The notes under the pieces are model-generated. The model saw nothing but the letters and a program-made list of their open reading frames with translations, did no database searches and was not told the DNA's origin. Of a stretch of 56,335 nt of DNA, positions 15,615 through 23,867 are shown one piece after another. The position numbers and the translations under genes were made by a program. Source of the stretch: a gamma proteobacterium symbiont of Taylorina sp. (GTDB taxonomy: Bacteria; Pseudomonadota; Gammaproteobacteria; GRL18). The stretch spans positions 1 to 56,335 of the forward strand of contig JAHXIV010000070.1 of the NCBI GenBank assembly GCA_025655455.1, written 5' to 3'. The number at the start of each line of letters is the position of its first letter. Position 1 is the stretch's first letter.

Positions 15615-17570
15615 TTACTGCTCTTCCGGCTCAGGTCTGCCAATAAAGTAACCCTGATAATAATCCAGATTCAATTCTTTTAATGATTTTAAATCTTCTT
15701 CTTTTTCAATTCCCTCAGCAATAATTTTAATATCCAGATTATGGGCAGTACTGATAATTTGTCTCATATAATTAACAATATCATTATTATCCTGAATGTT
15801 TGAAGCATAACTGCCATGTACTTTAATATAATCTATTTTAAGATCCTGTAGATAAGACATGGAGGCAAAACCAATACCAAAATGGTCAATTGAAAACTGA
15901 CAAGCATAAGGTTCCATGATAATTAATAGATTCTTGTATTCCGGCAATGCTTTAATCACATTATACTCCGGCATTTCAATCACCAGCTGACTCTGTTTTT
16001 GTGTAGATAATTCACTGACTTGATCTTTAAGCCAGATAGGAAAAGCCGGATCCTGTATAGTATCACGGGAAAGATTAATACAAAAAGCAGTTTCAGAACC
16101 TGATTGAATGCGCTCAATAATTTTTTCAATGACCCAGCGATCAACAAAACGGGTAATATCCAGATGCTCTGCCATAGGAATAAAAATACCTGCAGAAATC
16201 ACCTGATTTTCATAATTCAGGCGCAGCATAATTTCCTGAAAAGCAGTTTGATCCTCTGTATCCACTGTTTTTTGAAAATATAACTGAAACCAGTCATTTG
16301 CTATCGCATTATTGATAATATCATGCCATTCATCGGTGCCCTGAGTCTGAACTGTTTGAGCATGTTCATTATCATATAAATGAAAGGCATTAATTCCTTT
16401 CTGCTGAGCCAGTTTCAGTGCTAAATCAGCATCGGATAATAAATCACCCATCTGTTGGTTATTGTAATTCATTACCATACCAATATGAGCAATATCATCA
16501 CCTTTAAATTCAAGTTGTTTAGCAATATCGCCCAGTTCATTTTGTAATGATTTACCCAACTTATCTATCAGCTCAGGGGTAATTGATTTTATTAATAAAA
16601 CGAATTCGCTACCAGATAATCGAGCCACCAGTGAATTAGGAAAATCTTCGCTGGTTTTATTGAGTAAAGCTGCTAATTGTTTCAATAAATCATTGGCTTT
16701 AAGATGCCCATATTCCTTATTCACTTTAACCAGATCATCTAACTGCATAATCACCAGGCAACCACGCTTGGTTTCATTTTTCGAATCACAGAAATACTTC
16801 AATTGTTTAATAAAAATTGAGCGATTAGGTAATCCGGTTAAACCATCCTGAAATGCCTGTTTTTGCAAATCCTCAGTCATTTTGGCCTGTTCTGTAAATA
16901 TTTCCTTAAGCTTCCTGGACATTTTATTCAGAGCAGTAACCACATGTAGAAATTCAATCGTTTTAGGTTTAATATCAATAATTGGAAATTCCCGATTACA
17001 AATTGCCTCAGCTTGTTGTCTTATTGCTAATAGTGGTTTCAGCAGGAATTTTAGGGCAAAAGCTGTTACCAGCAGGATGGAAAACATAACAAATAAATAT
17101 AATTGTAAAGTATTAAGAGCATTTTCCCATAATTTCTTATAGGCAAATCCGGGGTAGCTCTGAATGGTAATTGTACCCACTGTCTGCCAGCCACTTTCAA
17201 CACTGGCTTGCTGATGGGGAGCATGCAGAGGGAAAAGGCTGATAAACCAATCCGGTACTTCATCAATAATAACAGGACGATCTTTCTGAAAAAGGATTTT
17301 TTCATCAATATCCTTAATGATAATTTCTTTATAATAGCCGCTATCAAACATTGCATTGGTATAGGTTTCCATCGATGCAATATCGTTATCACCAATTTCA
17401 GCTGTTAAAGCAATACCTAAAGAAGTGGCTGCATCCTGTGCATGTGACGACAATTGTTCATTGAGATAATCACGGATATTTTCAGTACTGACAAAAAATG
17501 TACTAACAAATAATGTGAAAAAAATAACACAGATTATAATTAGTATTTGCTTAAATAAAGTCATGAACAC
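15615..17570 (-). CDS. lapD: LapD-like c-di-GMP receptor (degenerate GGDEF-EAL)
   Basis: 651 aa. Membrane helix about 5-27, a LapD/MoxY-type periplasmic domain (28-152), second helix about 155-178, a HAMP-like linker, a GGDEF fold (about 240-395) and an EAL fold (about 410-650). Both active sites are degenerate: LSGSEF (318-323) replaces GGDEF and EIMLRL (446-451) replaces EALLR, as expected for a receptor rather than an enzyme. In Pseudomonas, c-di-GMP-bound LapD holds the protease LapG at the membrane and so keeps the LapA adhesin on the surface. lapG lies 6 bp upstream in the same operon, which supports the call strongly. Confidence 0.88.
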   Translation of the reverse strand: MFMTLFKQILIIICVIFFTLFVSTFFVSTENIRDYLNEQLSSHAQDAATSLGIALTAEIGDNDIASMETYTNAMFDSGYYKEIIIKDIDEKILFQKDRPVIIDEVPDWFISLFPLHAPHQQASVESGWQTVGTITIQSYPGFAYKKLWENALNTLQLYLFVMFSILLVTAFALKFLLKPLLAIRQQAEAICNREFPIIDIKPKTIEFLHVVTALNKMSRKLKEIFTEQAKMTEDLQKQAFQDGLTGLPNRSIFIKQLKYFCDSKNETKRGCLVIMQLDDLVKVNKEYGHLKANDLLKQLAALLNKTSEDFPNSLVARLSGSEFVLLIKSITPELIDKLGKSLQNELGDIAKQLEFKGDDIAHIGMVMNYNNQQMGDLLSDADLALKLAQQKGINAFHLYDNEHAQTVQTQGTDEWHDIINNAIANDWFQLYFQKTVDTEDQTAFQEIMLRLNYENQVISAGIFIPMAEHLDITRFVDRWVIEKIIERIQSGSETAFCINLSRDTIQDPAFPIWLKDQVSELSTQKQSQLVIEMPEYNVIKALPEYKNLLIIMEPYACQFSIDHFGIGFASMSYLQDLKIDYIKVHGSYASNIQDNNDIVNYMRQIISTAHNLDIKIIAEGIEKEEDLKSLKELNLDYYQGYFIGRPEPEEQ

Positions 17571-17576
17571 CCATCC

Positions 17577-18242
17577 CTATATCAATTCTTTTCTCATTCG
17601 TTTATTGAGATCAACCCATAAACGGATCCGACTACTACTACCGACTTTTTTGCCTAACTGCTTTTGTTTTTGCAACCACATACCTTCACCATTAAAACTA
17701 TAGACAGGCTTCAGGTCTTTACGTTTATTCGCAGGTAAAATCTTTTTATTAATATTATCCAAAACAAGAGGAACTGAACGTTTTGTCTCTGAATAAGTCA
17801 ATACCATATGAGCCTGATTATATTTAAGTGCTTTTACATAAGTCAGTTTCAGATGACTGACAGGCACTCCCAAAGAAATTAAAGTGAAGTATTTAATAAT
17901 GGTAAAGTCTTCACAGTCCCCTGCCCTTTTAATCAGGGTTTCCATAGGTGTTGCCCAATAATCCTTTTTTTTCCAGAGTTTTTTATCTTCAATCCAGATT
18001 AACTGTCGATTAAAAAAATCATTAGTCAGTTTTAATTTTTCACTCTCTGATTTATCCTGATTTTCAGCAACAAACTGTTTCCATTTGATAAAACGATCAG
18101 AAACTTTTGTCCCATGTTTCTTTTCTATTTGAGAGAGTTTTTTTTCTGTATACAAGATAGTCTGCTGTTTGGCATTAATCCAGCCAGTCAGCATTATAGA
18201 TAAAGCAGTTAAGAATAGAATAATTCTGGTGTGTTTATACAT
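17577..18242 (-). CDS. lapG: LapG-type periplasmic cysteine protease
   Basis: A bacterial transglutaminase-like cysteine proteinase. From the ATG at 18240-18242 it has 221 aa: an N-terminal signal or anchor (RIILFLTALSIMLTGWINA), then the catalytic triad Cys110 (RAGDCEDF), His145 (QAHMVLTY) and Asp162 (PLVLDN). In other bacteria this calcium-dependent enzyme cuts a diglycine site in a large RTX adhesin when released by LapD. An in-frame ATG 18 nt upstream (18260) is also possible; neither has a clear SD. No adhesin or type I exporter gene is in the window. Confidence 0.87.
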   Translation of the reverse strand: MYKHTRIILFLTALSIMLTGWINAKQQTILYTEKKLSQIEKKHGTKVSDRFIKWKQFVAENQDKSESEKLKLTNDFFNRQLIWIEDKKLWKKKDYWATPMETLIKRAGDCEDFTIIKYFTLISLGVPVSHLKLTYVKALKYNQAHMVLTYSETKRSVPLVLDNINKKILPANKRKDLKPVYSFNGEGMWLQKQKQLGKKVGSSSRIRLWVDLNKRMRKELI

Positions 18243-18417
18243 GCAGACAAAATAACACATTATGAATTGATAAACAAAGTGTTTTTATTGCCGTAATTTA
18301 GAGAATATCAGGTATATAAATTGCATATTCTGATAGATAAAGAGTGTTAGATAAAAAGTAGTACATGAAAAGTACAAGAGAATCATTATTTTTCTAGCAG
18401 GATAAAAACAAAAACTT

Positions 18418-18639
18418 ATGACACATTCAACCATAGAACAATTGTATTATTCATTAAATGGACAGGAAAAATACTTATTACAGGTTCGCCGACAGGAATT
18501 TGAACGTCAAAATAACATTATATTTATCAATCTGGAATCTTATGTTAATCATCTTGCGTTAGAAGTAGTTAACAGAGAGAGATGCGGCGAATTTTTGCCG
18601 CGTAGTATTGAAGAAGCAAAAGCCGGACATCATCTCTAA
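18418..18639 (+). CDS. Small cytoplasmic protein of unknown function
   Basis: 73 aa, mainly helical, with no signal peptide, membrane segment or Cys pair: MTHSTIEQLYYSLNGQEKYL, RRQEFERQNNIIFINLES, YVNHLALEVVNRERCGEFL. I do not recognise a family. It is divergent from lapG and convergent with the cytochrome gene ending at 18658, leaving only 18 bp between the stops. The ATG has no strong SD (AGCAGGATAAAAAC upstream). Low-moderate confidence that it is expressed. Confidence 0.4.
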   Translation: MTHSTIEQLYYSLNGQEKYLLQVRRQEFERQNNIIFINLESYVNHLALEVVNRERCGEFLPRSIEEAKAGHHL

Positions 18640-18657
18640 CCCCGGAAGGTCAGGAAA

Positions 18658-19305
18658 TTAATCCATAATAGACAGATAGGCCATGATTGCCTGAATTTCA
18701 TCCTCTTCCATTTCAGAAAACAATGCCTCGGCATATTCATGCCAACGTTCACCTGCAGCAAAACTCTTTATTTGCTTAACCATGTACTGAGTATACTGCC
18801 CTGCCAAAGGCGGTGTATCAGAATCATCCTTTCCTTTACCCAGCTTTCCATGACAGAGTTGGCAATCATCAACATAGAGTTCCTCACCTAATTCAATATC
18901 CCCTTCTACTTTGGCAATATTAAATACTTTTTTTGCAATTAAAAGCTTATTATAAGCACTCACCGTTTCATCAAATTCAGGCATTTCACTGGTCAACTTA
19001 ATCTGCGATAAAAAAGCAGCCACTGACGGAATATCTTCATCGGGCATTTCACGTTCATTGGCATAAGGACGCATCGGCATATTTTTGCGTTTTTCATCCT
19101 TAAATAATTTAAGCTGTTGGATAATATAAGCTGCAGGTAACCCTGCTAAACGAGGATACTCCCCCTTTTTCCCACCTTCACCATATTCACCATGGCAGCC
19201 GGCACAAAGTTCATTAATTTCCTCACCCAAATCCAGATCAATTTCTGCATAAGTAGAACTAAACGGAAAAAAAAGAAAAAAACAGTAAAGTAATATTTTA
19301 AACAT
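18658..19305 (-). CDS. Diheme cytochrome c (c4-like)
   Basis: 215 aa with a Sec signal peptide (FKILLYCFFLFFPFSSTYA) and two haem-binding sites, CAGCH in the first half and CQLCH in the second. Each domain has the c4-like YPRLAGLPAAYIIQQLKLFK / PPLAGQYTQYMVKQIKSFA pattern. Methionines in NMPMRPYA and downstream are candidate axial ligands. It is unusually acidic (DEDIP, EMEEDEIQA). It lies downstream of nosY on the same strand, past a MITE-like repeat, so it may be the last gene of the nos cluster and carry electrons to NosZ or another periplasmic reductase (inference). Confidence 0.82.
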   Translation of the reverse strand: MFKILLYCFFLFFPFSSTYAEIDLDLGEEINELCAGCHGEYGEGGKKGEYPRLAGLPAAYIIQQLKLFKDEKRKNMPMRPYANEREMPDEDIPSVAAFLSQIKLTSEMPEFDETVSAYNKLLIAKKVFNIAKVEGDIELGEELYVDDCQLCHGKLGKGKDDSDTPPLAGQYTQYMVKQIKSFAAGERWHEYAEALFSEMEEDEIQAIMAYLSIMD

Positions 19306-19360
19306 CTAAATCTCTGGAAATTAAAGTTTTGAGTGGTAAGTTTTCAGAAAAAATTTACTC

Positions 19361-19496
19361 TAGAGGCTGTTGGTCTTTCAGATATCAGACTGATTTTAAA
19401 AATTATAGTATTAACAAGGCACTTTTTACATATCAAATACATTCCATTGATAGTAAAAAGTAACGTAGGCAATATCTGATAGACCAACAGCTCCTA
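19361..19496. mobile_element. MITE-like element with ~25-bp terminal inverted repeats
   Basis: 19361-19385 and 19472-19496 are inverted copies matching at 22 of 25 positions (TAGRRGCTGTTGGTCT, then TCAGATAT). The enclosed about 86 bp has no gene. The right end contains the stop codon of nosY. A third, shorter copy (TAGGAGCTGTTGATCT) stands at 20524 upstream of nosY, so nosY lies between inverted copies. It is probably a non-autonomous insertion or the remains of one; no transposase is seen. Confidence 0.5.
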
Positions 19497-20321
19497 TGGT
19501 AAATCACCTTTTTTAAATAAATAATACCCCGTAAAGGCACTAAGTGTTCCCAACAATACAGGGTAGACAATTGCCCAGATAATATATCCTGTCTCAGAAA
19601 ACATATCCAGAATAACATAAGCTGATGGCCCAAGAATAACCAGCTGCGGATCAAATAAAATCATCGCAGCAGTACGAAAAACCTGTAATGGGTTAATAAG
19701 AGAAATTGCCACGGCTGTGTCTGAAGGCAGACCTTCACGGATCATAATTCCTAAAAGGATTAGATCCATAAAAAGTAAAAAAGCCAGCCATGTAACAAAG
19801 GCTAGCCCCTGAGCAACATCAGAGCTTCTTGCCAGGGTAGAAATCAACATTCCAATACCTAAAAAACACCAGGCAACAGCCAGCAGTAATCCCGTATAAC
19901 TTGTAAACAAAGCCCATGGAATATCAGCTCCTTTTATTGCCGCCCAGATAACAGCGCCTACCATAGCAAGAAACACCGGCAGGAAAACAACAATAAAACG
20001 ACCTAAAAACCGTCCCCAGAACCATGCAGACAAAGAGATGGGTAATGAAAGCAAATATTCAAATACCCCTGCTTCCCGATCTCCTGCAACTGATCTCACC
20101 GTCGTTATCAAAACAAACACTGGTAAAATCGCAATGGTTAGCTGTATATAGGTAATCAATAATCGGGTTAAACCCGTAAATCCCATAATTCGGCTTTCAG
20201 TAATACCAAAGACAAATAAAAGAACAACAATACCACCGAACACCCCGCTATAAACAATAAACCACTTTGCCCTGAGGGATTCAATAATATCAGCCCACGC
20301 TGTTAACCATAAATGTTTCAT
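19494..20321 (-). CDS. nosY: NosY-type ABC transporter permease for NosZ maturation
   Basis: 275 aa with six predicted membrane helices, for example WFIVYSGVFGGIVVLLFVFG, LTIAILPVFVLITTVRSVAG and YTGLLLAVAWCFLGIGMLIS. The cytoplasmic GDREAGVFEYLLSLPIS segment is typical of ABC-2 permeases of the Nos type. With NosF and NosD it forms the NosDFY complex that supports copper-sulfide (CuZ) site assembly in NosZ. Its place is odd: it follows nosL rather than nosF and is cut off from the rest by 272 bp holding palindromic element E2. Its stop codon is embedded in a repeat end. Length is normal. Confidence 0.88.
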   Translation of the reverse strand: MKHLWLTAWADIIESLRAKWFIVYSGVFGGIVVLLFVFGITESRIMGFTGLTRLLITYIQLTIAILPVFVLITTVRSVAGDREAGVFEYLLSLPISLSAWFWGRFLGRFIVVFLPVFLAMVGAVIWAAIKGADIPWALFTSYTGLLLAVAWCFLGIGMLISTLARSSDVAQGLAFVTWLAFLLFMDLILLGIMIREGLPSDTAVAISLINPLQVFRTAAMILFDPQLVILGPSAYVILDMFSETGYIIWAIVYPVLLGTLSAFTGYYLFKKGDLP

Positions 20322-20349
20322 GTATTTTCACTTTTTAATTTAACAACAC

Positions 20350-20464
20350 GTATTGGGTAGGCAGGTGTAGGATCGAGGAACGCTCAAGCATATCCATATG
20401 ACGCTTTACTGAAAACAGCCCTGTTTTCAGAAACCCCGTGATCCTACACCTGCCTACCCAATAC
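20350..20464 (-). repeat. Palindromic element E2: perfect 25-bp arms around the two-hairpin core
   Basis: Arms at 20350-20374 and 20440-20464 are perfect 25-bp inverted repeats unrelated to the arms of E1. The core read on the minus strand has hairpin CTGAAAACAG/CTGTTTTCAG (20409-20430) and hairpin CATATGGATATG (20389-20400), then CTTGAGCGT. It aligns without gaps to the 54-nt core of E1 at 45 positions by eye, and six of the nine differences form three compensated base pairs. It lies in the nosL-nosY gap in the direction of nos transcription. Confidence 0.85.
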
Positions 20465-20523
20465 TCACTTTATACTTTGTTGATATTCTGTACTTTCAAA
20501 AGCAGAAGAAAAAATATCTGCTT

Positions 20524-20539
20524 TAGGAGCTGTTGATCT
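20524..20539 (+). repeat. Third copy of the nosY-flanking repeat end
   Basis: TAGGAGCTGTTGATCT matches the end of the element at 19472-19496 (inverted orientation) with one change. It is in the nosL-nosY gap, next to E2. It could be a solo end left by excision or half of a larger element that once bracketed nosY. Confidence 0.4.
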
Positions 20540-20593
20540 TGACAGTCTTTTTCTTACTTACACCCGAAAAGAGAATTAGCACGGATAGCTTAA

Positions 20594-21082
20594 TCAGTGC
20601 TCCAAATTCCCACCATGAATATTCAATTTCTCTTCAACAACATAGATATGTTCAACTGCCTGATCATAATTCAACGCACCTTCAGCTTTATCTAACTGTG
20701 CCCCCAAGCCATAACCCATGGGAGAAATCTCATCTTTAATATACCAGGCTTTTTTTGCATCAATCCATTCTTTGCTTTTATAATCATTAACCCAGATTTC
20801 TGTTTTTGAATTATCACGAAAAACCACTTGTTTTTCTGCTTTATTTAACCATAATACTGCACAGCCAAGATCATCAAACTTAAAAACTTTAGAACGTTTT
20901 CCTTCTGGAAAAACCCGGATCTGAGCCGAAAAATTTCTATCACTTAACATCATTAAGCAGCGTTCACAAACATCCCTATCCCATTTAGTATCAACAGCAC
21001 CTGTTTGTTTATCATTGCCGCAGCCGGATAAGAAAAAGACCAATAATGTTATAAACAGGATATTTTTAAAAATACTAGTCAC
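20594..21082 (-). CDS. nosL: NosL copper-binding lipoprotein
   Basis: 162 aa. Lipoprotein signal: hydrophobic ILFITLLVFFLSGC with the lipobox Cys at 21. The mature part has the NosL signature CERCLMMLSDRNFSAQI (Cys-x2-Cys plus Met-Met, Cu(I) ligands), FKFDDLGCAVLWL and EIWVNDYKSKEWIDAKKAWYI, followed by SPMGYGLGAQ. NosL delivers copper to apo-NosZ at the outer periplasm. It overlaps nosF by 8 bp, so it is translationally coupled. It normally ends nos operons; here nosY follows after a repeat-filled gap. Confidence 0.92.
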   Translation of the reverse strand: MTSIFKNILFITLLVFFLSGCGNDKQTGAVDTKWDRDVCERCLMMLSDRNFSAQIRVFPEGKRSKVFKFDDLGCAVLWLNKAEKQVVFRDNSKTEIWVNDYKSKEWIDAKKAWYIKDEISPMGYGLGAQLDKAEGALNYDQAVEHIYVVEEKLNIHGGNLEH

Positions 21083-21929
21083 CAGTTTTTTCTTCCATAT
21101 GTATATCTTTTAAAATGGCAGCATAACGGGATAAAACACCGAGAAAACGCAAGCGATCAGGGCCTGCAACCTGACCTCGCCAATGCGTACCGTCACCAGA
21201 TTCAAAGTTCCATAAATTGATAGCCTTGGCAAAGGCTTCATCTACTCGTTTAATTTTAATTTCAGTGTGTAAAATACTGTCCAGGTCAACCTCGTCTTCA
21301 ACCCTGTCATCAAGAACAACCAGCCCCTGATCCATTTCAATCACTCGATTCACCAATGCAGCCACTTCATCCAGACGATGGCTTGAAATCAACATCACTG
21401 CGTCTTTATTTTCTGCTAATAACTGGAAGAAAATATGGCGGGCATCCGGATCAAGATTGGCTGCAGGTTCATCCAGAATCAGGATTTTGGCATCGCGTCC
21501 CAAAGCAATGCTAATCAGTATTTTTTGTTTTTGTCCACCGGACAACTTTACAAAAGGACGTGACTTTAGTTCTACAAAATCAAGTCCCAAACGTTCGACA
21601 ACATTAATCATCTGCTTTGGATCGCTATTACATAAACTGGCTGAAAAATGAATAAGCTGCCCTACAGGCATTTTTAAAGGTGGTGGTAATTGCGGAACAA
21701 AACCAATATCTTTAAGTACTAATTGACGCTCATGACGAGGATCATGACCATTCACTAAAACCTGCCCCTCACAAACATATTCACCTAGAAGACAGCGAAT
21801 CATAGTGGTTTTGCCCGCACCATTTGATCCAACCAGAGCAATCCGATCACCCTTTTCAATTTTAAGATTTAAACCTTTGAGTACTTCTGTACGTTTAAAG
21901 GTTTTTTTGACATTATTAAATTCAATCAT
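21075..21929 (-). CDS. nosF: NosF ABC transporter ATPase
   Basis: 284 aa. Walker A GSNGAGKTT (34-42), Q-loop FVPQLPPPLKMPVG, signature LSGGQKQKILISIALG, Walker B ILILDEPAANLDPDA and switch His in LISSHRLDEVA. The C-terminal about 60 residues (VDEAFAKAINLWNFESGDGTHW) are the usual accessory part. It powers the NosDFY maturation complex for NosZ. It overlaps nosH (8 bp) upstream and nosL (8 bp) downstream. Confidence 0.93.
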   Translation of the reverse strand: MIEFNNVKKTFKRTEVLKGLNLKIEKGDRIALVGSNGAGKTTMIRCLLGEYVCEGQVLVNGHDPRHERQLVLKDIGFVPQLPPPLKMPVGQLIHFSASLCNSDPKQMINVVERLGLDFVELKSRPFVKLSGGQKQKILISIALGRDAKILILDEPAANLDPDARHIFFQLLAENKDAVMLISSHRLDEVAALVNRVIEMDQGLVVLDDRVEDEVDLDSILHTEIKIKRVDEAFAKAINLWNFESGDGTHWRGQVAGPDRLRFLGVLSRYAAILKDIHMEEKTGD

Positions 21930-22956
21930 TTTTAGGCTCTTGACTTGTTGAAGGATCTGGCATCAAAGGTAATTCTTCCTTTTTTGGTCTCTGTGACAAG
22001 CCTCTGAATTCAAAAGTTAATGAACTGGTAGGACAGGCATCGACACAAAGACCACAACGGGTACAATCAGCACCCAGTCCCACTTCAATATCTGTACTGC
22101 GATTTTTGATAGTCAGATCTAATACATGGGGAACTAAACATACATTGCGACAATCACCTTCATGTTTACAATCTGTTAAATCGTAAGTTATACGTAAGGG
22201 TGAAAAAACACCGACTATGCCATAGGTGATTCCGATAGGACATACATAGCGACACCAGGAACGACGCGATAGAAGTAGTTCAAATAACAGTAATAATGCG
22301 ACCCAGACTAAAGCCATCGTAGGGCCGTAGATAATCGCACGACTTAAAATCCCCGTAGGAGAAATAAACTCAAATACGGTGTAGCCTGTCACTAATGCCA
22401 GTAAAGCAAAAATCACGTAAAAAACACTTCTGACACCACGATGAAAAGTATAATTTTTTGCCCAACCGCGTTGAAACAACCACAGATGCAAAGTTTCAGT
22501 CCATTCAGCCAGAAGATGATAGGGGCAAATCCAGGAGCAGAATGTACGTCCTCCCAGTATAATCCACATAATAAAGACGGTCACAACACCAATCAGCAAG
22601 TTAATTAAAATCACCTTATGAGCCAGCATAACCTGCAATGCAGAATTTAAGTCCGCCATATGAAAACCCATAAAGCGGGATGCTGTTAATGCCCCTTCAA
22701 GTAATTGTATATCCAAAGAGAAAGAAACAACAAAAAGAAGATTAATTGCAATCAACGTTAACCAGCGGCGCTTACGCCATTTATTTTTTCTGTTTTTCTG
22801 GTGCTCACCATGTAATTCTTCTATCTGTGCCTTGGTGACTGTCTGGCCTTTCTTATAGAAATATATTTTCTGTGCAGCAGGTGAAATTTCTTCTTTTTTG
22901 GGTTTACGGGAAGCTCGACCAAATAATTGCGCTATAGATTCTATATAAGTATTCAT
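21922..22956 (-). CDS. nosH: NosH (NapH-like) membrane ferredoxin, menaquinol-side electron transfer
   Basis: 344 aa polytopic membrane protein with four or five helices (LTLIAINLLFVVSFSLDI, VILINLLIGVVTVFIMWIIL, FYVIFALLALVTGYTVFEF, LVWVALLLLFELLLS). Cytoplasmic CSWICPYHLLAEW and CRYVCPIGITYG motifs and one C-terminal 4Fe-4S site, CTRCGLCVDACPTSS, are characteristic of NapH/NosH. In Wolinella-type nos clusters NosG and NosH are proposed to form a menaquinol dehydrogenase delivering electrons to periplasmic cytochromes. It overlaps nosG by 4 bp. The nearby men genes fit that role. Confidence 0.88.
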   Translation of the reverse strand: MNTYIESIAQLFGRASRKPKKEEISPAAQKIYFYKKGQTVTKAQIEELHGEHQKNRKNKWRKRRWLTLIAINLLFVVSFSLDIQLLEGALTASRFMGFHMADLNSALQVMLAHKVILINLLIGVVTVFIMWIILGGRTFCSWICPYHLLAEWTETLHLWLFQRGWAKNYTFHRGVRSVFYVIFALLALVTGYTVFEFISPTGILSRAIIYGPTMALVWVALLLLFELLLSRRSWCRYVCPIGITYGIVGVFSPLRITYDLTDCKHEGDCRNVCLVPHVLDLTIKNRSTDIEVGLGADCTRCGLCVDACPTSSLTFEFRGLSQRPKKEELPLMPDPSTSQEPKND

Positions 22957-23867
22957 GAGTGACCTCCTTTACGACTTTTTATCTGGTAGTGTTCACTCAA
23001 GGGTATATCGGTCACTTTATTATAATCAATGATAATGGCTGGCTCGTTTGTAGGACAAATCATTTCACAGACACCGCAGCCTACACAGCCATCATAAATC
23101 ACTGGCTTCATATGTTTAACACCATTTTTCTCAGTAATCAATTCAAGTCCGATTGCACGCTCGGGCGGACATTGATTTTCATCACCGGAAGGATATTTTC
23201 CATCCTGGCACTGGTTATAACGTTGTTCTATCGGACAGGCCTGAACACAGAGGTCACAAATTTCAACATCATAGGGGTGATCTCTTAATGCAATCGGATT
23301 CCAGCGATCGATTTCTTCATAACGCAACAGACCTTCATAATCAGGCCCACGAGCCTGACCTTTAAATCCTTTTCCTAAAACTGCCAGACAAATTTTAGGC
23401 TTATCTAAAACTGCAAAGCCCATACGAGTATCATGGGTATAGTCTAATGTATGTGTAAGAGAGCCTGTTGGACAGGCCAGTACACATTGCAATCCATCAC
23501 AGGAAAAATCACAAGCCTGTTCTCTGGCATCAATATAAGCAGTACCTAGACCAAACCCCGTATCCATATCGTCCAGTTTGACTGCATTAACCGGACAAAC
23601 CTGCACACACTGTCCACATTTAATACAGGATGAAAGATATTTATCCTCATCTAAAGCACCAGGGGGACGCATTTTTAGACGGTTTTTAGCATTAGCAGTG
23701 TCAATGGGTAGAAAACCCAGAAGAGAAATACTGGTAACACCGGCAGTCAGAGCAATAGAACGTAAAAATTCACGTCTTGCCTGCTGTGCTCTTCTACCCG
23801 GACCTCGCTTAATGGACTTTGATTTTTTAACATCTGTTTTTATTAAGTCTGAATGGGCTTCTGTCAT
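22953..23867 (-). CDS. nosG: NosG (NapG/MauM-like) Tat-exported polyferredoxin
   Basis: 304 aa. A twin-arginine region (RRAQQARREFLRSIALTAGV) precedes a periplasmic polyferredoxin with four 4Fe-4S motifs: CIKCGQCVQVCPVNA, CDFSCDGLQCVLACPTGS, CDLCVQACPIEQRY and CVGCGVCEMICPTNEPA. It is the likely periplasmic partner of NosH in moving electrons from menaquinol to cytochrome c and NosZ. Coupled by 4-bp overlaps to nosD upstream and nosH downstream. Confidence 0.9.
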   Translation of the reverse strand: MTEAHSDLIKTDVKKSKSIKRGPGRRAQQARREFLRSIALTAGVTSISLLGFLPIDTANAKNRLKMRPPGALDEDKYLSSCIKCGQCVQVCPVNAVKLDDMDTGFGLGTAYIDAREQACDFSCDGLQCVLACPTGSLTHTLDYTHDTRMGFAVLDKPKICLAVLGKGFKGQARGPDYEGLLRYEEIDRWNPIALRDHPYDVEICDLCVQACPIEQRYNQCQDGKYPSGDENQCPPERAIGLELITEKNGVKHMKPVIYDGCVGCGVCEMICPTNEPAIIIDYNKVTDIPLSEHYQIKSRKGGHS

